Below are positions 7,106-16,601 of a stretch of 64,000 nt of DNA, piece after piece. Both the position numbers and the translations under genes were made by a program. The notes under the pieces are model-generated. The model was given only the letters and a program-made list of their open reading frames with translations, ran no database searches and was not told the origin of the DNA. The DNA comes from Chloroflexota bacterium (GTDB lineage Bacteria > Chloroflexota > UBA11872), in contig JAPPLN010000115.1 of the NCBI GenBank assembly GCA_028874175.1, forward strand, positions 1 through 64,000. Direction: 5' to 3'. Each line of letters begins with the position of its first letter. Position 1 is the stretch's first letter.

Positions 7106-8761
7106 CTAGCGCTTGACGTCGCCGTTGTTCAACTGCTCCTGGAACTTAGCCAGCAGGTTGTTGACCTTCTCGCTGGCCGTGTCCGTGGACTCCTGCGCCG
7201 AGATCTCGCCCACCAGCGCGCCATCCATAACCGGCCGCCACAACGAGCGAATCTCGGAGTAGAAACCGCCCGGCACGTACCACTGCATGGCCCGGAGATT
7301 CGGGTTTGCGATGTACTCGTACAGGTGATGCATCCCTTCCGGCGGCGCTGCGACGGCTTCAGGGAAGTTCGCAACGTCTTTCCACGTCGGCAGGTGACCG
7401 CGGTCGATTGACACGCGGCCCTGCACCTCGGGACCGGACAGGAAGTAGACCCAATCCACCGCCTGCTCTTCCACGCCCGTCACGGTAGCTGTACCGGCCA
7501 CAATGTGCGGCTGGTCGTTCCACTCGAAATTGGCGTGATCAGTGTTCTCGCCCCAGGGCATAGGACCGAGCGACCACTGGAACCGGTCACGAATCGTTGG
7601 AATCCGACCGCCGGTGCCATAGACCGACCCGCCGATTTCCACCGCCTGCTTTCCGGCGGAAAACGGGCTACCGAACTCCCCGGAAAGCCCGCTCCGCTCT
7701 TCGGGCGTGTACGACACGTTCTCAACGTGGATGTAATCCACGATGTCCTGCCAACCCCGCCAACCATCGTCCAGCGGCGGTCCCCAAATCTGATGACCGT
7801 TTGGTCCCTCCACTCGCGCCTGGCCGTTGTTGTACCCGTACATCTGCGGGAACACCTGGAACTGCTCGGAGCGGGTCGCGCGAATTCCCCATACGTCGTT
7901 CTCGGGGTCGCGGATCTTCTTCATCTCCTCGAGCAGGTCGCTGTAGCGCATGCCTTCCGTCGGCTGGGTGGCGCCAGCTCCCTCGAACAGGTTGATGTTG
8001 TACATCAGACCGCCAAGGGCGCCCTGGTAGGGCATCCCGTACAACGGGCCTTGCAGGCGAGTGGCGTCGTACGGATAACTCTGGTCCCTGTTGTCCGAGT
8101 AGATGTCGGGCTGGAACCAGTAGTTCGACGGGTCGTAGCCGTCCTTTTTGGCCAGGATGTCGTCGATCTGCAGCCAGATGCCCGCACCGACGAACTGCTG
8201 GAACGAGACGCCGTTCAGCAGGTTTGTCTCTGACAGCGTGCCGGCCACCGCTTCGATGGCGATTTTCTCGTAGTAGATGTGGTCCTGCGGGATGAACTTC
8301 ACCTTGATGTCCGGGCGCTGCACAGCAAAGCGCTCGATGGCCCACGACATGGCCGCGCCACGTGGACCCGAGGTGTGGTCGGTCGCGTGCTCGATCTTGA
8401 CGGTGCGGGTTTCAGGCGGCGCCTCCACCATTACCTGGACTTCCTTGGTAACGACCTTCTCGACCTCGACCGTTTCCTTTACGACCTTCTCAACCTCAAC
8501 GACCTTCTGGACCTCGACGGTCTGCGTGACGATCTTTTCGACCTGCTGGGTCACGATCTTCTCGACCGGGACTTCCTTGATCTCCGTCTGACGGACGATC
8601 TTCTCTACCGGAACTTCCTTGATGACCGTTTCCTTGACGGGAACTTCCTTGGTCACGACCTTCGTTTCGCCACAGGCCGCCAAGGCCGCCAGGCCGGCTA
8701 GTCCGGTTGCGCCCGCGGCGGCGCCGCGCAGCATGTGCCTACGGGAAATGAGTCGACGCAT
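7106..8761 (-). CDS. Extracellular solute-binding lipoprotein, family 1 type
   Basis: 551 residues. The N-terminus has a twin-arginine-like RRHMLRG and a lipobox LAAC with Cys at 30, so it should be exported and lipid-anchored. Residues about 31-110 repeat the unit (K)EVPVEKIV with V, T and E in register, a long linker typical of such lipoproteins in Chloroflexota. The rest resembles ABC sugar-binding proteins: an ATDHTSGPRGAAM start, an aromatic middle (GWRGWQDIV) and a late W-rich lobe. ATG 8761 is preceded by GGGAGGG, the same context as the paralogue at 42962-44584; an earlier start would put about 32 residues before the signal. No permease or ATPase gene lies nearby. It is downstream of a sulfatase on the same strand. 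Confidence 0.88.
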   Translation of the reverse strand: MRRLISRRHMLRGAAAGATGLAGLAALAACGETKVVTKEVPVKETVIKEVPVEKIVRQTEIKEVPVEKIVTQQVEKIVTQTVEVQKVVEVEKVVKETVEVEKVVTKEVQVMVEAPPETRTVKIEHATDHTSGPRGAAMSWAIERFAVQRPDIKVKFIPQDHIYYEKIAIEAVAGTLSETNLLNGVSFQQFVGAGIWLQIDDILAKKDGYDPSNYWFQPDIYSDNRDQSYPYDATRLQGPLYGMPYQGALGGLMYNINLFEGAGATQPTEGMRYSDLLEEMKKIRDPENDVWGIRATRSEQFQVFPQMYGYNNGQARVEGPNGHQIWGPPLDDGWRGWQDIVDYIHVENVSYTPEERSGLSGEFGSPFSAGKQAVEIGGSVYGTGGRIPTIRDRFQWSLGPMPWGENTDHANFEWNDQPHIVAGTATVTGVEEQAVDWVYFLSGPEVQGRVSIDRGHLPTWKDVANFPEAVAAPPEGMHHLYEYIANPNLRAMQWYVPGGFYSEIRSLWRPVMDGALVGEISAQESTDTASEKVNNLLAKFQEQLNNGDVKR

Positions 8762-8882
8762 CAATCCCTCCCTGGTTACGGCATGAGTGTCGTGTTGACG
8801 CTCAGCGATCCGTCGCGCCGCAAACTCTATAACAGGTGTGCGACGGCGTCGAACCACTCGAAAGTCCGGCCTGTACCGCCGC

Positions 8883-10352
8883 CTAAACTATGGGCCGCGC
8901 CAGCGTGGCGGGACGCGGCGGCGGCTGCACGACCTCCGGCCAGGCATCGCCCGTAGCTTCGCACCAACGGCGTAACGCCCGCCGCGAGCGTTCCACCTGC
9001 TCTCGGCAGGCCGGGTTTCGGACCTGGTTGTGCAGTTCCAGCGGATCGTCTTGCAGATCGTACAGCTCGTCACTGTCGTCCTGGGACTCCACGTACTTCC
9101 AGCGTTCGTCTACCCACATCCGCAGCAGGTGCAGGGGATCGGTCCAGTTCACCGAGTGAAACTCAGCGACGACCCCGTCGTTCACCTTCGTGTCCCCGCC
9201 CAGCACCAGATCGCTGAAGTCCACTCCTTGCAACACGTCGTCCGGCTGTCCGCCGCACATGCGTACGATCGTCGGCACCAGGTCCACTAACGACACCACG
9301 CGCGCCGACCGATGAGCGGCGCCAAGCCCTCCGGGAGGCCGAACGATCAGGGGAATCCGCACCAGGTCCTCGTACATCACGGCGCCCTTCGCGGCCAGCC
9401 CGTGGTGTCCCAGCATTTCCCCGTGGTCCGAGAAGAAAATGAATAGCGTGTTGCCCCACTTATCCGCGTCCAGCAAGGCCGTGACCAGCCGCCCAACCAG
9501 GTGGTCTACGTATGACACGGCACCCCGGTAGGCCGCCCGCATGGATCGAATCTCGTCGTCCGTCCAGTCGGAAATCACCTTGAGCTGCTCCGCGTCGCGG
9601 TGGGCAACCAGCGCCGGACCCCCCGGGTCATGCCGATTCGCCGGAACATCCATATCGTCCGGGTCGTACATTGAATGGAACGGCTCGGGCGAGGTGTACG
9701 GCGGATGCGGCTCGTGACAGGAATAGACCAGGCAGAACGGCCGGTCGTCGCCCTTTCGGCCGCGTACCCAGTCGCTGGCGTGATCCATGTGGAAAAAGGA
9801 CGGGTGCTGAGCCAGCGGCAGCAGCGACGGCCCAACGCTCGTCTTGCGGTTGTAGACGGCGGGATCGGGCTCAAATCCATGCTCCTTGCCGCCAATCTCC
9901 ACCCCAATCTGCTGGGTCAGCCGCAGGATCTCGTTCTGGGCACGCCGGTCCACGTCTATATCTCCGGAGCGCGAGCAGAAGTCGGGAAACCCTGGTCGCG
10001 CTGCCCCACTGCCCAGGTGCCACTTGCCGGCATAGCCCCGCAGGTACCCAAGATCACCCAGGTAGTCGCCCAGGTTTCGAACGCCTTCCGGGTAGCGCAT
10101 CAGGTCGCAGCCCGGCCGCATCTGGTGATTGGCCACCATCCCGTTGGTGTGCGGATACAAGCCCGAGAGCGTCGCCATGCGTGACGGCGAGCAAATGGGG
10201 TACGGACAGTAGGCGCGATCGAACAGCGCCCCGTCGCCGGCAACCCAATCCAGGTGCGGCGTGCGGATACCCTCCACGCCGCCGGCCGCGATGGTGTCGG
10301 CGTGTTGCTGATCGCTGATGAACAGGACGACGTTTGGTCTATTCGCTGCCAT
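8883..10352 (-). CDS. Sulfatase, type I formylglycine-dependent
   Basis: 489 residues. PNVVLFISDQQ gives the first metal Asp, CSPSR (Cys about 54) is the classical formylglycine motif, and FSDHGEMLGHHG gives the second metal site. The insertion between the catalytic motif and the metal site (around DVDRRAQNEILRLTQQIG) differs from the other sulfatases here, so it belongs to a different subfamily. ATG 10352 follows GGAAGGG by nine bases. It lies between the hydrolase gene at 10477 and the binding lipoprotein at 8761, all on the minus strand. Substrate unknown. Confidence 0.9.
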   Translation of the reverse strand: MAANRPNVVLFISDQQHADTIAAGGVEGIRTPHLDWVAGDGALFDRAYCPYPICSPSRMATLSGLYPHTNGMVANHQMRPGCDLMRYPEGVRNLGDYLGDLGYLRGYAGKWHLGSGAARPGFPDFCSRSGDIDVDRRAQNEILRLTQQIGVEIGGKEHGFEPDPAVYNRKTSVGPSLLPLAQHPSFFHMDHASDWVRGRKGDDRPFCLVYSCHEPHPPYTSPEPFHSMYDPDDMDVPANRHDPGGPALVAHRDAEQLKVISDWTDDEIRSMRAAYRGAVSYVDHLVGRLVTALLDADKWGNTLFIFFSDHGEMLGHHGLAAKGAVMYEDLVRIPLIVRPPGGLGAAHRSARVVSLVDLVPTIVRMCGGQPDDVLQGVDFSDLVLGGDTKVNDGVVAEFHSVNWTDPLHLLRMWVDERWKYVESQDDSDELYDLQDDPLELHNQVRNPACREQVERSRRALRRWCEATGDAWPEVVQPPPRPATLARPIV

Positions 10353-10476
10353 CGCTCGATTCCCTTCCGCTGCGGTGCCTCAAGGCCCGGTCCGGCGACG
10401 GTCCCGGTGTGACCTTATGTCATCGGCGGCTGCCTCTGGCGCGTGGCGCGAGGGTCGGCTTCGGAGTGATGGGGGG

Positions 10477-11160
10477 CTAGCCCTTGATCTGCTCGACCAT
10501 CCAGTCCGACGTCACGCGCGCTGCTTCGTCCAGCACTTCCTCGATCGTGCGGCCAGAGCGCTTCAAGACCTTGTAGCCATGATCCGCACCCTCCAAGGCA
10601 TGCAGATGTGCCTCTTCCGTAAGTTCGTCCACGGCTCCGCGAAGCAGATCCAACCGCGCCATGCGGTCGCGGTCCCCTGACAGAAAAAGAATCGGCACGT
10701 CGACTTCCGCTAGGTGTTGGGCCCGGGTAGTGTCTGGCCGCCCAGGCTGGTGGAGCGGAAACGCGTAGGCAACGATCCCGCACAGGCTGTCGATCATTCC
10801 CTTCGATACGGCCAGCGTTGTCATTCGACCGCTCATCGAGTGTCCGCCGGCAAATTTAGGCAGATCTGGTGCAGCTTTCCCGGCGGCGACTACTGCCGCC
10901 CGCACCGTGGCCAAGCGCACGCGCTCGGTATCCATTCCACCCTGTCCGGCGTCCGAGTAGGGGTAGTTGTACCGAAAGGTCGCCACCTCCTCAGCGGCCA
11001 GCACTTGAGCTAGCCGTTCCATGAACGGGTGTCGAGCGTTGGTGCCTGCGCCGTGACCCAGCACTAGCAGCGTTCGCGCCGTGGATGGTCGCGACAGCAT
11101 GGATGACACGCAGCCGCGCTCAGGGGAGATCTCGAATGTCCCCACGGTCGCATGCGCCAT
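10477..11160 (-). CDS. Alpha/beta hydrolase of the KANL3/TEX30 type
   Basis: 227 residues. LLVLGHGAGT is the oxyanion-loop strand and GGHSMSGRM holds the nucleophile Ser in a G-x-S-x-S context. The acid is expected near LFLSGDRDRM and the His in EGADHGYKV. The arrangement matches bacterial members of the KANL3/TEX30 serine hydrolases, whose substrates are mostly unknown. The frame runs further upstream but reads as the antisense of the ankyrin gene, so ATG 11160 is used. The 61-base gap to the ankyrin gene holds a parS site. Confidence 0.8.
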   Translation of the reverse strand: MAHATVGTFEISPERGCVSSMLSRPSTARTLLVLGHGAGTNARHPFMERLAQVLAAEEVATFRYNYPYSDAGQGGMDTERVRLATVRAAVVAAGKAAPDLPKFAGGHSMSGRMTTLAVSKGMIDSLCGIVAYAFPLHQPGRPDTTRAQHLAEVDVPILFLSGDRDRMARLDLLRGAVDELTEEAHLHALEGADHGYKVLKRSGRTIEEVLDEAARVTSDWMVEQIKG

Positions 11161-11205
11161 GGGACGGTTGACTACCCGATCCTCCGACGGTTGCCAGCGA
11201 GTCAA

Positions 11206-11221
11206 TGTTTCACGTGAAACA
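11206..11221. promoter_or_regulatory. parS centromere-like site
   Basis: TGTTTCACGTGAAACA is a perfect 16-bp palindrome identical to the consensus parS bound by ParB/Spo0J in B. subtilis and widely conserved in bacteria. It is wholly intergenic, starting directly after the ankyrin-gene stop and before the hydrolase start. No parA, parB, dnaA or gid gene is in the window. Sequence identity is certain; function as a centromere is inferred. Confidence 0.8.
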
Positions 11222-12607
11222 TCATCCAAGCGGATAACCTGGCAACTCGCTGGATCCCAGGCCACCGTGTCGTTGCAAGGCCTGCGCCACGTCATCGCGG
11301 CCGGAAGCCACGGCCCGGTCGAGATGCGTCCGGCCATCGTCCCCAAGCCGGTTGAGAGTGGGTTCAACGGCTGCCAACAGGTCCACGGTTCTCGCGTAGT
11401 CGCCTTTGGGATCGCGGAAGTTGCCCGCGCCCCAGATCGCCCCGCCCAGCGGCGTGCCGCCGAAGTCATTGGTAACGCCCAGGGACGGCTTATGCGGGAG
11501 CAGCACCTCAACGATGTCCGCGTATCCCCGTACCGCAGCCCGATCAAGCGGGGTGCCGCTGTCATCTCCGCGCGCATCGACCGGAAAACCGACCTCCAGC
11601 ATCAAACCGACTCCCGTGCAGTTGTCATTCCAGGCGGCGTCAGCGATGGCCCGTGACTCATCGGCTGACAGTGACGCGCTGAGTCCGGGTTGCGCGTCCG
11701 CAAGCGACTGCGCGCGATCGCGATTACCGGTCCAGGCTGCATGTATCAGCTGCTCCGCGGGACTGGCTCGCTCCAGCAGCTCCTCGACAAACTCGCCGTG
11801 GCCCCGTGTACTGGCGAAGGGCAGCGGGCGCATCCCCACACCCATCCGGTAGATGTACATGTGCCCGCCGGGCGGCCGGCCATGCATGTGCGGACCGTGA
11901 TTGCTCCGTGAGCGCAAGGCGTCCGGATGATCTGCCAGCACCTGGTCCGCGATCGCAATGTCGCCCAGCGCACACGCGATGTAGATGTCCGGCATGGCGC
12001 CTCGCTCGATCATTCGCTCACAGACCGCAGGCTCATCAATGGCCCACTGTGCCGGGGTCGCGCCGTGGTCGATATCCCGCATATCCACATCGGCGTCGTT
12101 ATCCACCAGCAAGTCCACGATTGCCGGCGTGCGCGCCATGTGCAGCGGCGAGGCACCGTCACGTCCTCGCTCGTTCACGCAATCCGGACGCTCGTCGATC
12201 AGCCGCCGCAACGTGGCCAGATCTCCGAGATTTGCGGCAGCGTGCGCATCAACCGTCAGTCCTCGCAGGCGGAAGTCGTTGAACAGCTCGGTCATCACCG
12301 GCGTACCGTCCGCACGCCACTCCTTGACCCACAGTTCGACGTGCTCACCGTCCAGCACACCCGAACCGCCCGGCTCCCAACCCGACCGCGCATTCACGTC
12401 GGCGCCGGCCTCCACCAGCACCCGCATCATCTCGGCATCCCCGTGCGAACTCGCCTCAACCAGCGCCGGCGCGTCAAAATACCCCCACGGCTCGTCAATG
12501 TGCGCTCGCAACCACGAATCGGACTGCAGCAGCGAACGCATGCCGGCTGCGTCTCCACCTCGCAACGTCGTTAGGAATCGACGTGCGGACGGAGTCTGTT
12601 CGGCCAC
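11222..12607 (-). CDS. Ankyrin-repeat protein
   Basis: 461 residues with clear ankyrin helices: HGDAEMMRVLVEAGADVN near 55, NLGDLATLRRLIDERPD near 125, DGASPLHMART near 150, and further copies up to RTHLDRAVASGRDD near 430. No catalytic domain or signal peptide is visible, so it is probably a cytoplasmic protein-binding scaffold. The GTG start at 12607 has AGGA upstream. It starts 30 bases after the stop of the sulfatase at 12638 and is followed by a parS site and a hydrolase gene, so the three may be co-transcribed. Ankyrin genes beside sulfatases are a loose association; the partner is unknown. Confidence 0.85.
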   Translation of the reverse strand: MAEQTPSARRFLTTLRGGDAAGMRSLLQSDSWLRAHIDEPWGYFDAPALVEASSHGDAEMMRVLVEAGADVNARSGWEPGGSGVLDGEHVELWVKEWRADGTPVMTELFNDFRLRGLTVDAHAAANLGDLATLRRLIDERPDCVNERGRDGASPLHMARTPAIVDLLVDNDADVDMRDIDHGATPAQWAIDEPAVCERMIERGAMPDIYIACALGDIAIADQVLADHPDALRSRSNHGPHMHGRPPGGHMYIYRMGVGMRPLPFASTRGHGEFVEELLERASPAEQLIHAAWTGNRDRAQSLADAQPGLSASLSADESRAIADAAWNDNCTGVGLMLEVGFPVDARGDDSGTPLDRAAVRGYADIVEVLLPHKPSLGVTNDFGGTPLGGAIWGAGNFRDPKGDYARTVDLLAAVEPTLNRLGDDGRTHLDRAVASGRDDVAQALQRHGGLGSSELPGYPLG

Positions 12608-12637
12608 CTGCGACTTCCTGGTTGGGTGCTATGGGCC

Positions 12638-14107
12638 TTAGTACGGCCGCCGCCCCCACGGTTGGGGATTGCGCTTGCCAAACCTGGTGGTTGACTCGTC
12701 GTAGTCGGCGCCGCGCAGGTCGTCGCCCTGCAGCGCCGCGTGGCCACCGTGCGAGCGCACGATTTCGACCAGCGCGGCTCGCATCCGCCCCAACTCGTCG
12801 TCATAGGCCGGGTCGTCGGCCAAGTTCGTCAGCTCGGTTGGGTCGGACTGGCGGTCGAACAGTTGCTCGAAGCGGCCGTTGGCCCACCAGATGTACTTGT
12901 AGCGCTCTTCGATCAGCGCCAGCTGGCGATTCTCCTGGTTGCCGAACACCCCGTGAACCGGCTCCCCCGGGTGGCGGCCGGCGATCACGTCGGCCAGCGG
13001 CGGCGCGGTGCCGACGTCCGGCGGGAGCTCGGCGCCGGCGGCGCTGAGCATGAACGGCATCAACTGCTCCTGGCTTGTCAGGGAGTCAACGCGGCGCGAC
13101 GGGCCGAGGTCCAATTCGTTCCGGATCGCCTCCGGCGCCCACACGATCAGCGGGACGTGCGTGGACTCCTCGTAAAAGTTGCTCTTGAAGAACAGGTTGT
13201 GGTCGCCCATCAGATCCCCGTGATCGGAGTTGAAGACGATGACCGTGTCCTCGCGCAGGCCCAGCCCATCCAGCACGCCCAGCAGGCGGCCGATGCAGTG
13301 GTCCAAGTGTGTGATGTTGCCGTAGTAGAACGCGCGTGCCAGCGCTATCTGCTCGGGTCCCAGGGAATGCCACGTGTACTCGAAGTTGGCGCGGCGGAGC
13401 TGTGGCGGACTCTCCGGCATGTCCTTCCCGTTGCGCCACGGCTCGGGCACTTCGTCAGGTGCGTAGAGCTGGTCGTAGGGGCGCGGCGGGTCGTAGGCGG
13501 AGTGCGGCTTGGTGAAGCTGCAATGCAGGTAGAAGGGCCGCTCGGGCTCGGTCGCGTGATGCTGGTGCAGGAAGCGGATCGCCTCATTGGCGGTCCAGGT
13601 GGAGACGTAGTGCGACTCCGGCACCGGCGAGGGCGCCGCAAAGATGTCGTTGTTGCCCACGCCGTGCGCGCGTTCCAGCCCGGCCCAGGGCGTGGTCTGC
13701 AGCCAGTGGTGGTAGTCGTCGCCCTCCCGCATGCGGCCTTCTTCGCATATAACTGTGCTCTCAAAGCCGTTCAACATGCGTTGATCGGGCGTGAAGTGAA
13801 ACTTCCCGGCACCGTGCGTGCGATACCCGTGCCGCGTCAGCACGCCCGGCAGCGTGTTCTCCGGATTCATCGGATTCCGCGAGTTGCCAAAGACCCCGTG
13901 CGCCCATGGGTGCTGCCCGGTCATCCAGGTCGTGCGCGCCGCCACGCACACCGGCGTCTCGCTATAGCAGCGGGCCAGGTAGTAGCCGTCCCGTGCCAAC
14001 GCATCCAGCGTCGGCGTCTGCAGCCAGGATTGACCCGCGACGCCCAGAGCGTCGCCCCTCTGCTGATCGGTCGTGATGAACAGGATGTTCGGACGCTGCG
14101 CGGACAT
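12638..14107 (-). CDS. Sulfatase with CVAAR catalytic motif
   Basis: 489 residues. PNILFITTDQQ and FNSDHGDLMGDHN give the two metal motifs. The catalytic stretch is CVAAR (Cys about 54) where CxPSR is usual. The Pro to Ala change fits the C-x-(P/A)-x-R form accepted by the radical SAM anaerobic maturase more easily than by the oxygen-dependent formylglycine-generating enzyme. ATG 14107 was chosen because sulfatase similarity starts there, with GGAG nine bases upstream. The substrate is unknown. It is the first gene of a minus-strand run continuing into the ankyrin gene. Confidence 0.87.
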   Translation of the reverse strand: MSAQRPNILFITTDQQRGDALGVAGQSWLQTPTLDALARDGYYLARCYSETPVCVAARTTWMTGQHPWAHGVFGNSRNPMNPENTLPGVLTRHGYRTHGAGKFHFTPDQRMLNGFESTVICEEGRMREGDDYHHWLQTTPWAGLERAHGVGNNDIFAAPSPVPESHYVSTWTANEAIRFLHQHHATEPERPFYLHCSFTKPHSAYDPPRPYDQLYAPDEVPEPWRNGKDMPESPPQLRRANFEYTWHSLGPEQIALARAFYYGNITHLDHCIGRLLGVLDGLGLREDTVIVFNSDHGDLMGDHNLFFKSNFYEESTHVPLIVWAPEAIRNELDLGPSRRVDSLTSQEQLMPFMLSAAGAELPPDVGTAPPLADVIAGRHPGEPVHGVFGNQENRQLALIEERYKYIWWANGRFEQLFDRQSDPTELTNLADDPAYDDELGRMRAALVEIVRSHGGHAALQGDDLRGADYDESTTRFGKRNPQPWGRRPY

Positions 14108-14388
14108 GCTGGGACTCCGGCGAAAGGCCTCAAGCCGCATTCTCATCTATTACCGACCGTATGACGAACGCCCGACTGCCGCTCGTCCAGCCGGGATTCG
14201 GCCAACACCGCGATAGTCCCTCCGGCAGCGCGGACAGCCTCGTACGCCCGCGTCCGACTAGGCTTGGTCCGATTCGAAGCCTTGGACACACCCGGGAGAC
14301 GTGTTCGCATGGCGAGGACTTGTGAGTAAGGCTGCGACGGATCGATTCCGTGAGGCGGCCTGGAAGGGACGAGGCGCCGGCTACAGCC

Positions 14389-15108
14389 ATGCCTGAGCGA
14401 ACGTTCCTCACCGCCGAATGGCGCGACCTGGCGCTGCTGAATTACGAGATTGAGCCGGACGTATTACGACCGCGGGTGCCGGTGGGCACCGAGCTTGACT
14501 TCTGGGATGGACGCTGCTTCGTGAGCGTAGTTGGCTTCCGGTTCCTCAATACGAGGCTGATGGGCGTACCCATACCGTTCCACGCCAACTTCCTGGAGGC
14601 GAACCTCCGGTTCTATGTACGGCGCGAGGTTCAAGGCGAGGTGCGGCGGGGGGTTGTGTTCATCAAGGAGATCGTTCCGCGGCGCGCCATCGCCTGGCTG
14701 GCGCGGGTGGTCTACAACGAGAACTACGTCGCCCTGCCGATGCGCCACGTGGTGGACAACACCTCGGCACGCTACGAATGGCGACTTGACGGCGCCTGGA
14801 ACGGCCTGGCGATCGCCGGGCTGGGCGACTGGCGGGTTGCCGACCCGGCATCCCAGGCCGCGTTCATCACGGAACACTACTGGGGATATGCGGTTCAGAG
14901 GGACGGTTCGACGCTCGAATACCAGGTCGAGCACCCGCGCTGGCGGGTTGCGCAAGCGATCGAGGTGGAGCTGGCATGCGACGTCGGCCGGCTGTACGGC
15001 GACGAATTCGCCCAGGCGCTGAGCCGCGAGCCGGCATCGGCCTTCCTGGCGGATGGATCGGCGGTCGTCGTGCGGCGCGGCCGCCGATTGCCCGTAGGCG
15101 AGGCCTGA
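14389..15108 (+). CDS. DUF2071 (YqjF-like) protein
   Basis: 239 residues. The FLTAEWRDLALLNYEI start, the PxGTELDFWDG loop, and VVGFRFLNTRLMG followed by FLEANLRFYVR are hallmarks of the DUF2071 family, which folds like acetoacetate decarboxylase-type barrels. Its biochemical role is not established. ATG 14389 was preferred over GTG 14350 because family similarity starts there. It stands alone between a minus-strand sulfatase and a plus-strand sulfatase. Confidence 0.8.
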   Translation: MPERTFLTAEWRDLALLNYEIEPDVLRPRVPVGTELDFWDGRCFVSVVGFRFLNTRLMGVPIPFHANFLEANLRFYVRREVQGEVRRGVVFIKEIVPRRAIAWLARVVYNENYVALPMRHVVDNTSARYEWRLDGAWNGLAIAGLGDWRVADPASQAAFITEHYWGYAVQRDGSTLEYQVEHPRWRVAQAIEVELACDVGRLYGDEFAQALSREPASAFLADGSAVVVRRGRRLPVGEA

Positions 15109-15190
15109 CGAGCCGAGCCCCGTGGGCTTCGGCTGACATTTCGCGGCCCGCGTTACGCTGAGCCGACTTCGCCTTTCCCGGTCCCCGCCC

Positions 15191-16552
15191 GTGCCCCCGA
15201 ACTTCCTGTTCCTGATCGCCGACGACCATCGGCACGACGCCATCGGGTCACTGGGCAATCCGGCAGTCCACACGCCGACCCTGGACGCCCTGGCCGCGGC
15301 CGGGACCGCGCTGACCAGCACCTACATCATGGGGTCCACGTCCAACGCGGTCTGCATGCCCAGCCGGGCGATGCTGATGACCGGGCGCTCGCTGTTCCGA
15401 GTATTCGCTCCGAATCTGGAGGATGTTTCGCCATACCCGATGGATCCCGAGATTCCGACGTTTCCACAGCTGCTACGCGGAGCGGGCTATCGAACCTACG
15501 GCGTGGGCAAGTGGCACAACGAGCCGGACCTCTTCGCGCGCAGTTTCGACGGCGGCGGCAGCATCTTTTTCGGCGGGATGTCCGACCACGACGCCGTGCC
15601 GCTGCACGAGTTCGACCCGGACGGCGTTTATACGCCCGAGGCCATGGCCCCTGGCGACGGCTTCTCGACCGAGATGTTCGTCGACAGAGCGATTCAACTG
15701 CTGCGGGAGCATCCCGCCGAACAGCCGTTCTGCCTGTACACCGCGTTCACCTCGCCCCACGACCCGCGCACACCGCCCGCCGAGTTCGCGGAGATGTACC
15801 CGCCCGGGGAGATCGAGCTGTCGCCCAACTTCGCCCGCATGCACCCCTTCGATAACGGGCACCTGCACGGACGCGACGAGTCCCTGGCCGCTCATCCGCG
15901 CGATCCCGACGAGGTCCGCCAACACATCGCCGACTACTACGGGATGATCAGCCACCTGGATGCGCAGATCGGCCGGCTGCTCGCCGCGCTCGCCGCTTCA
16001 GGCCATGCCGAAGACACGATCGTCATCTACACGGCCGACCATGGACTGGCCGTCGGCCAGCACGGACTCCTAGGCAAGCAGAACGTCTACGACCACAGCC
16101 TGCGCGTCCCGCTGATCTTGCGCGGTCCGGGCATCCCCGCCGGACAGCGTCGTGAGGGGCTGTGTTACCTGCACGACATGTTCCCGACCATCCTTGATTT
16201 GGCCGGCCTCCCGGTGCCGTCCGACTGCGACGGAGTAAGCCTCGTTTCAGCGCTGACAGGACAGGACGTAGAGATTCGCGACGGTGTCTTTGCAGCCTTT
16301 CAGCGCGGCCAGAATCTCGGTTCCGGCGACTCCACGCAGCGCATGGTTCGCCGGGGGAGCCTGAAGCTAGTTGAAACGCGCATGTCCGATCGGACGCATC
16401 GTCAACTCTTCAATCTGGCCGACGATCCCTGGGAAACCTGCAACCTGGCCGACGACCCGGCCTATGCCGAACGCGTGGCGACCATGCGGCGCCTACTCAA
16501 CCGCGAGCGCCGGCGCACCGGCGACCCAGACATGCCTGGATCAGACGCGTAG
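15191..16552 (+). CDS. Sulfatase, type I formylglycine-dependent
   Basis: 453 residues. PNFLFLIADDHRHD gives the metal DD pair, CMPSR (Cys about 55) is the formylglycine motif, and TADHGLAVGQHGLLGKQ gives the second metal site. The AVGQHGLLGKQN motif resembles iduronate- and choline-sulfatase-like branches, but the substrate is not assignable. The start is GTG 15191, with no strong ribosome binding site. It is monocistronic as far as visible, with convergent amidohydrolases downstream. Confidence 0.88.
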   Translation: MPPNFLFLIADDHRHDAIGSLGNPAVHTPTLDALAAAGTALTSTYIMGSTSNAVCMPSRAMLMTGRSLFRVFAPNLEDVSPYPMDPEIPTFPQLLRGAGYRTYGVGKWHNEPDLFARSFDGGGSIFFGGMSDHDAVPLHEFDPDGVYTPEAMAPGDGFSTEMFVDRAIQLLREHPAEQPFCLYTAFTSPHDPRTPPAEFAEMYPPGEIELSPNFARMHPFDNGHLHGRDESLAAHPRDPDEVRQHIADYYGMISHLDAQIGRLLAALAASGHAEDTIVIYTADHGLAVGQHGLLGKQNVYDHSLRVPLILRGPGIPAGQRREGLCYLHDMFPTILDLAGLPVPSDCDGVSLVSALTGQDVEIRDGVFAAFQRGQNLGSGDSTQRMVRRGSLKLVETRMSDRTHRQLFNLADDPWETCNLADDPAYAERVATMRRLLNRERRRTGDPDMPGSDA

Positions 16553-16601
16553 CCGGACCTTTCCCACCGCCTTGCCAACTTGCCAGGCGACGCGCGACTG
16601 A

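Noticed and set aside
12740-14164. 474-codon plus-strand open frame
   Set aside because: It mirrors the sulfatase at 12638-14107; the antisense of GC-rich genes is often open.
14130-14411. Minus-strand frame of 93 codons between the sulfatase and the DUF2071 gene
   Set aside because: No family-like sequence and no ribosome binding site; it overlaps the DUF2071 start.
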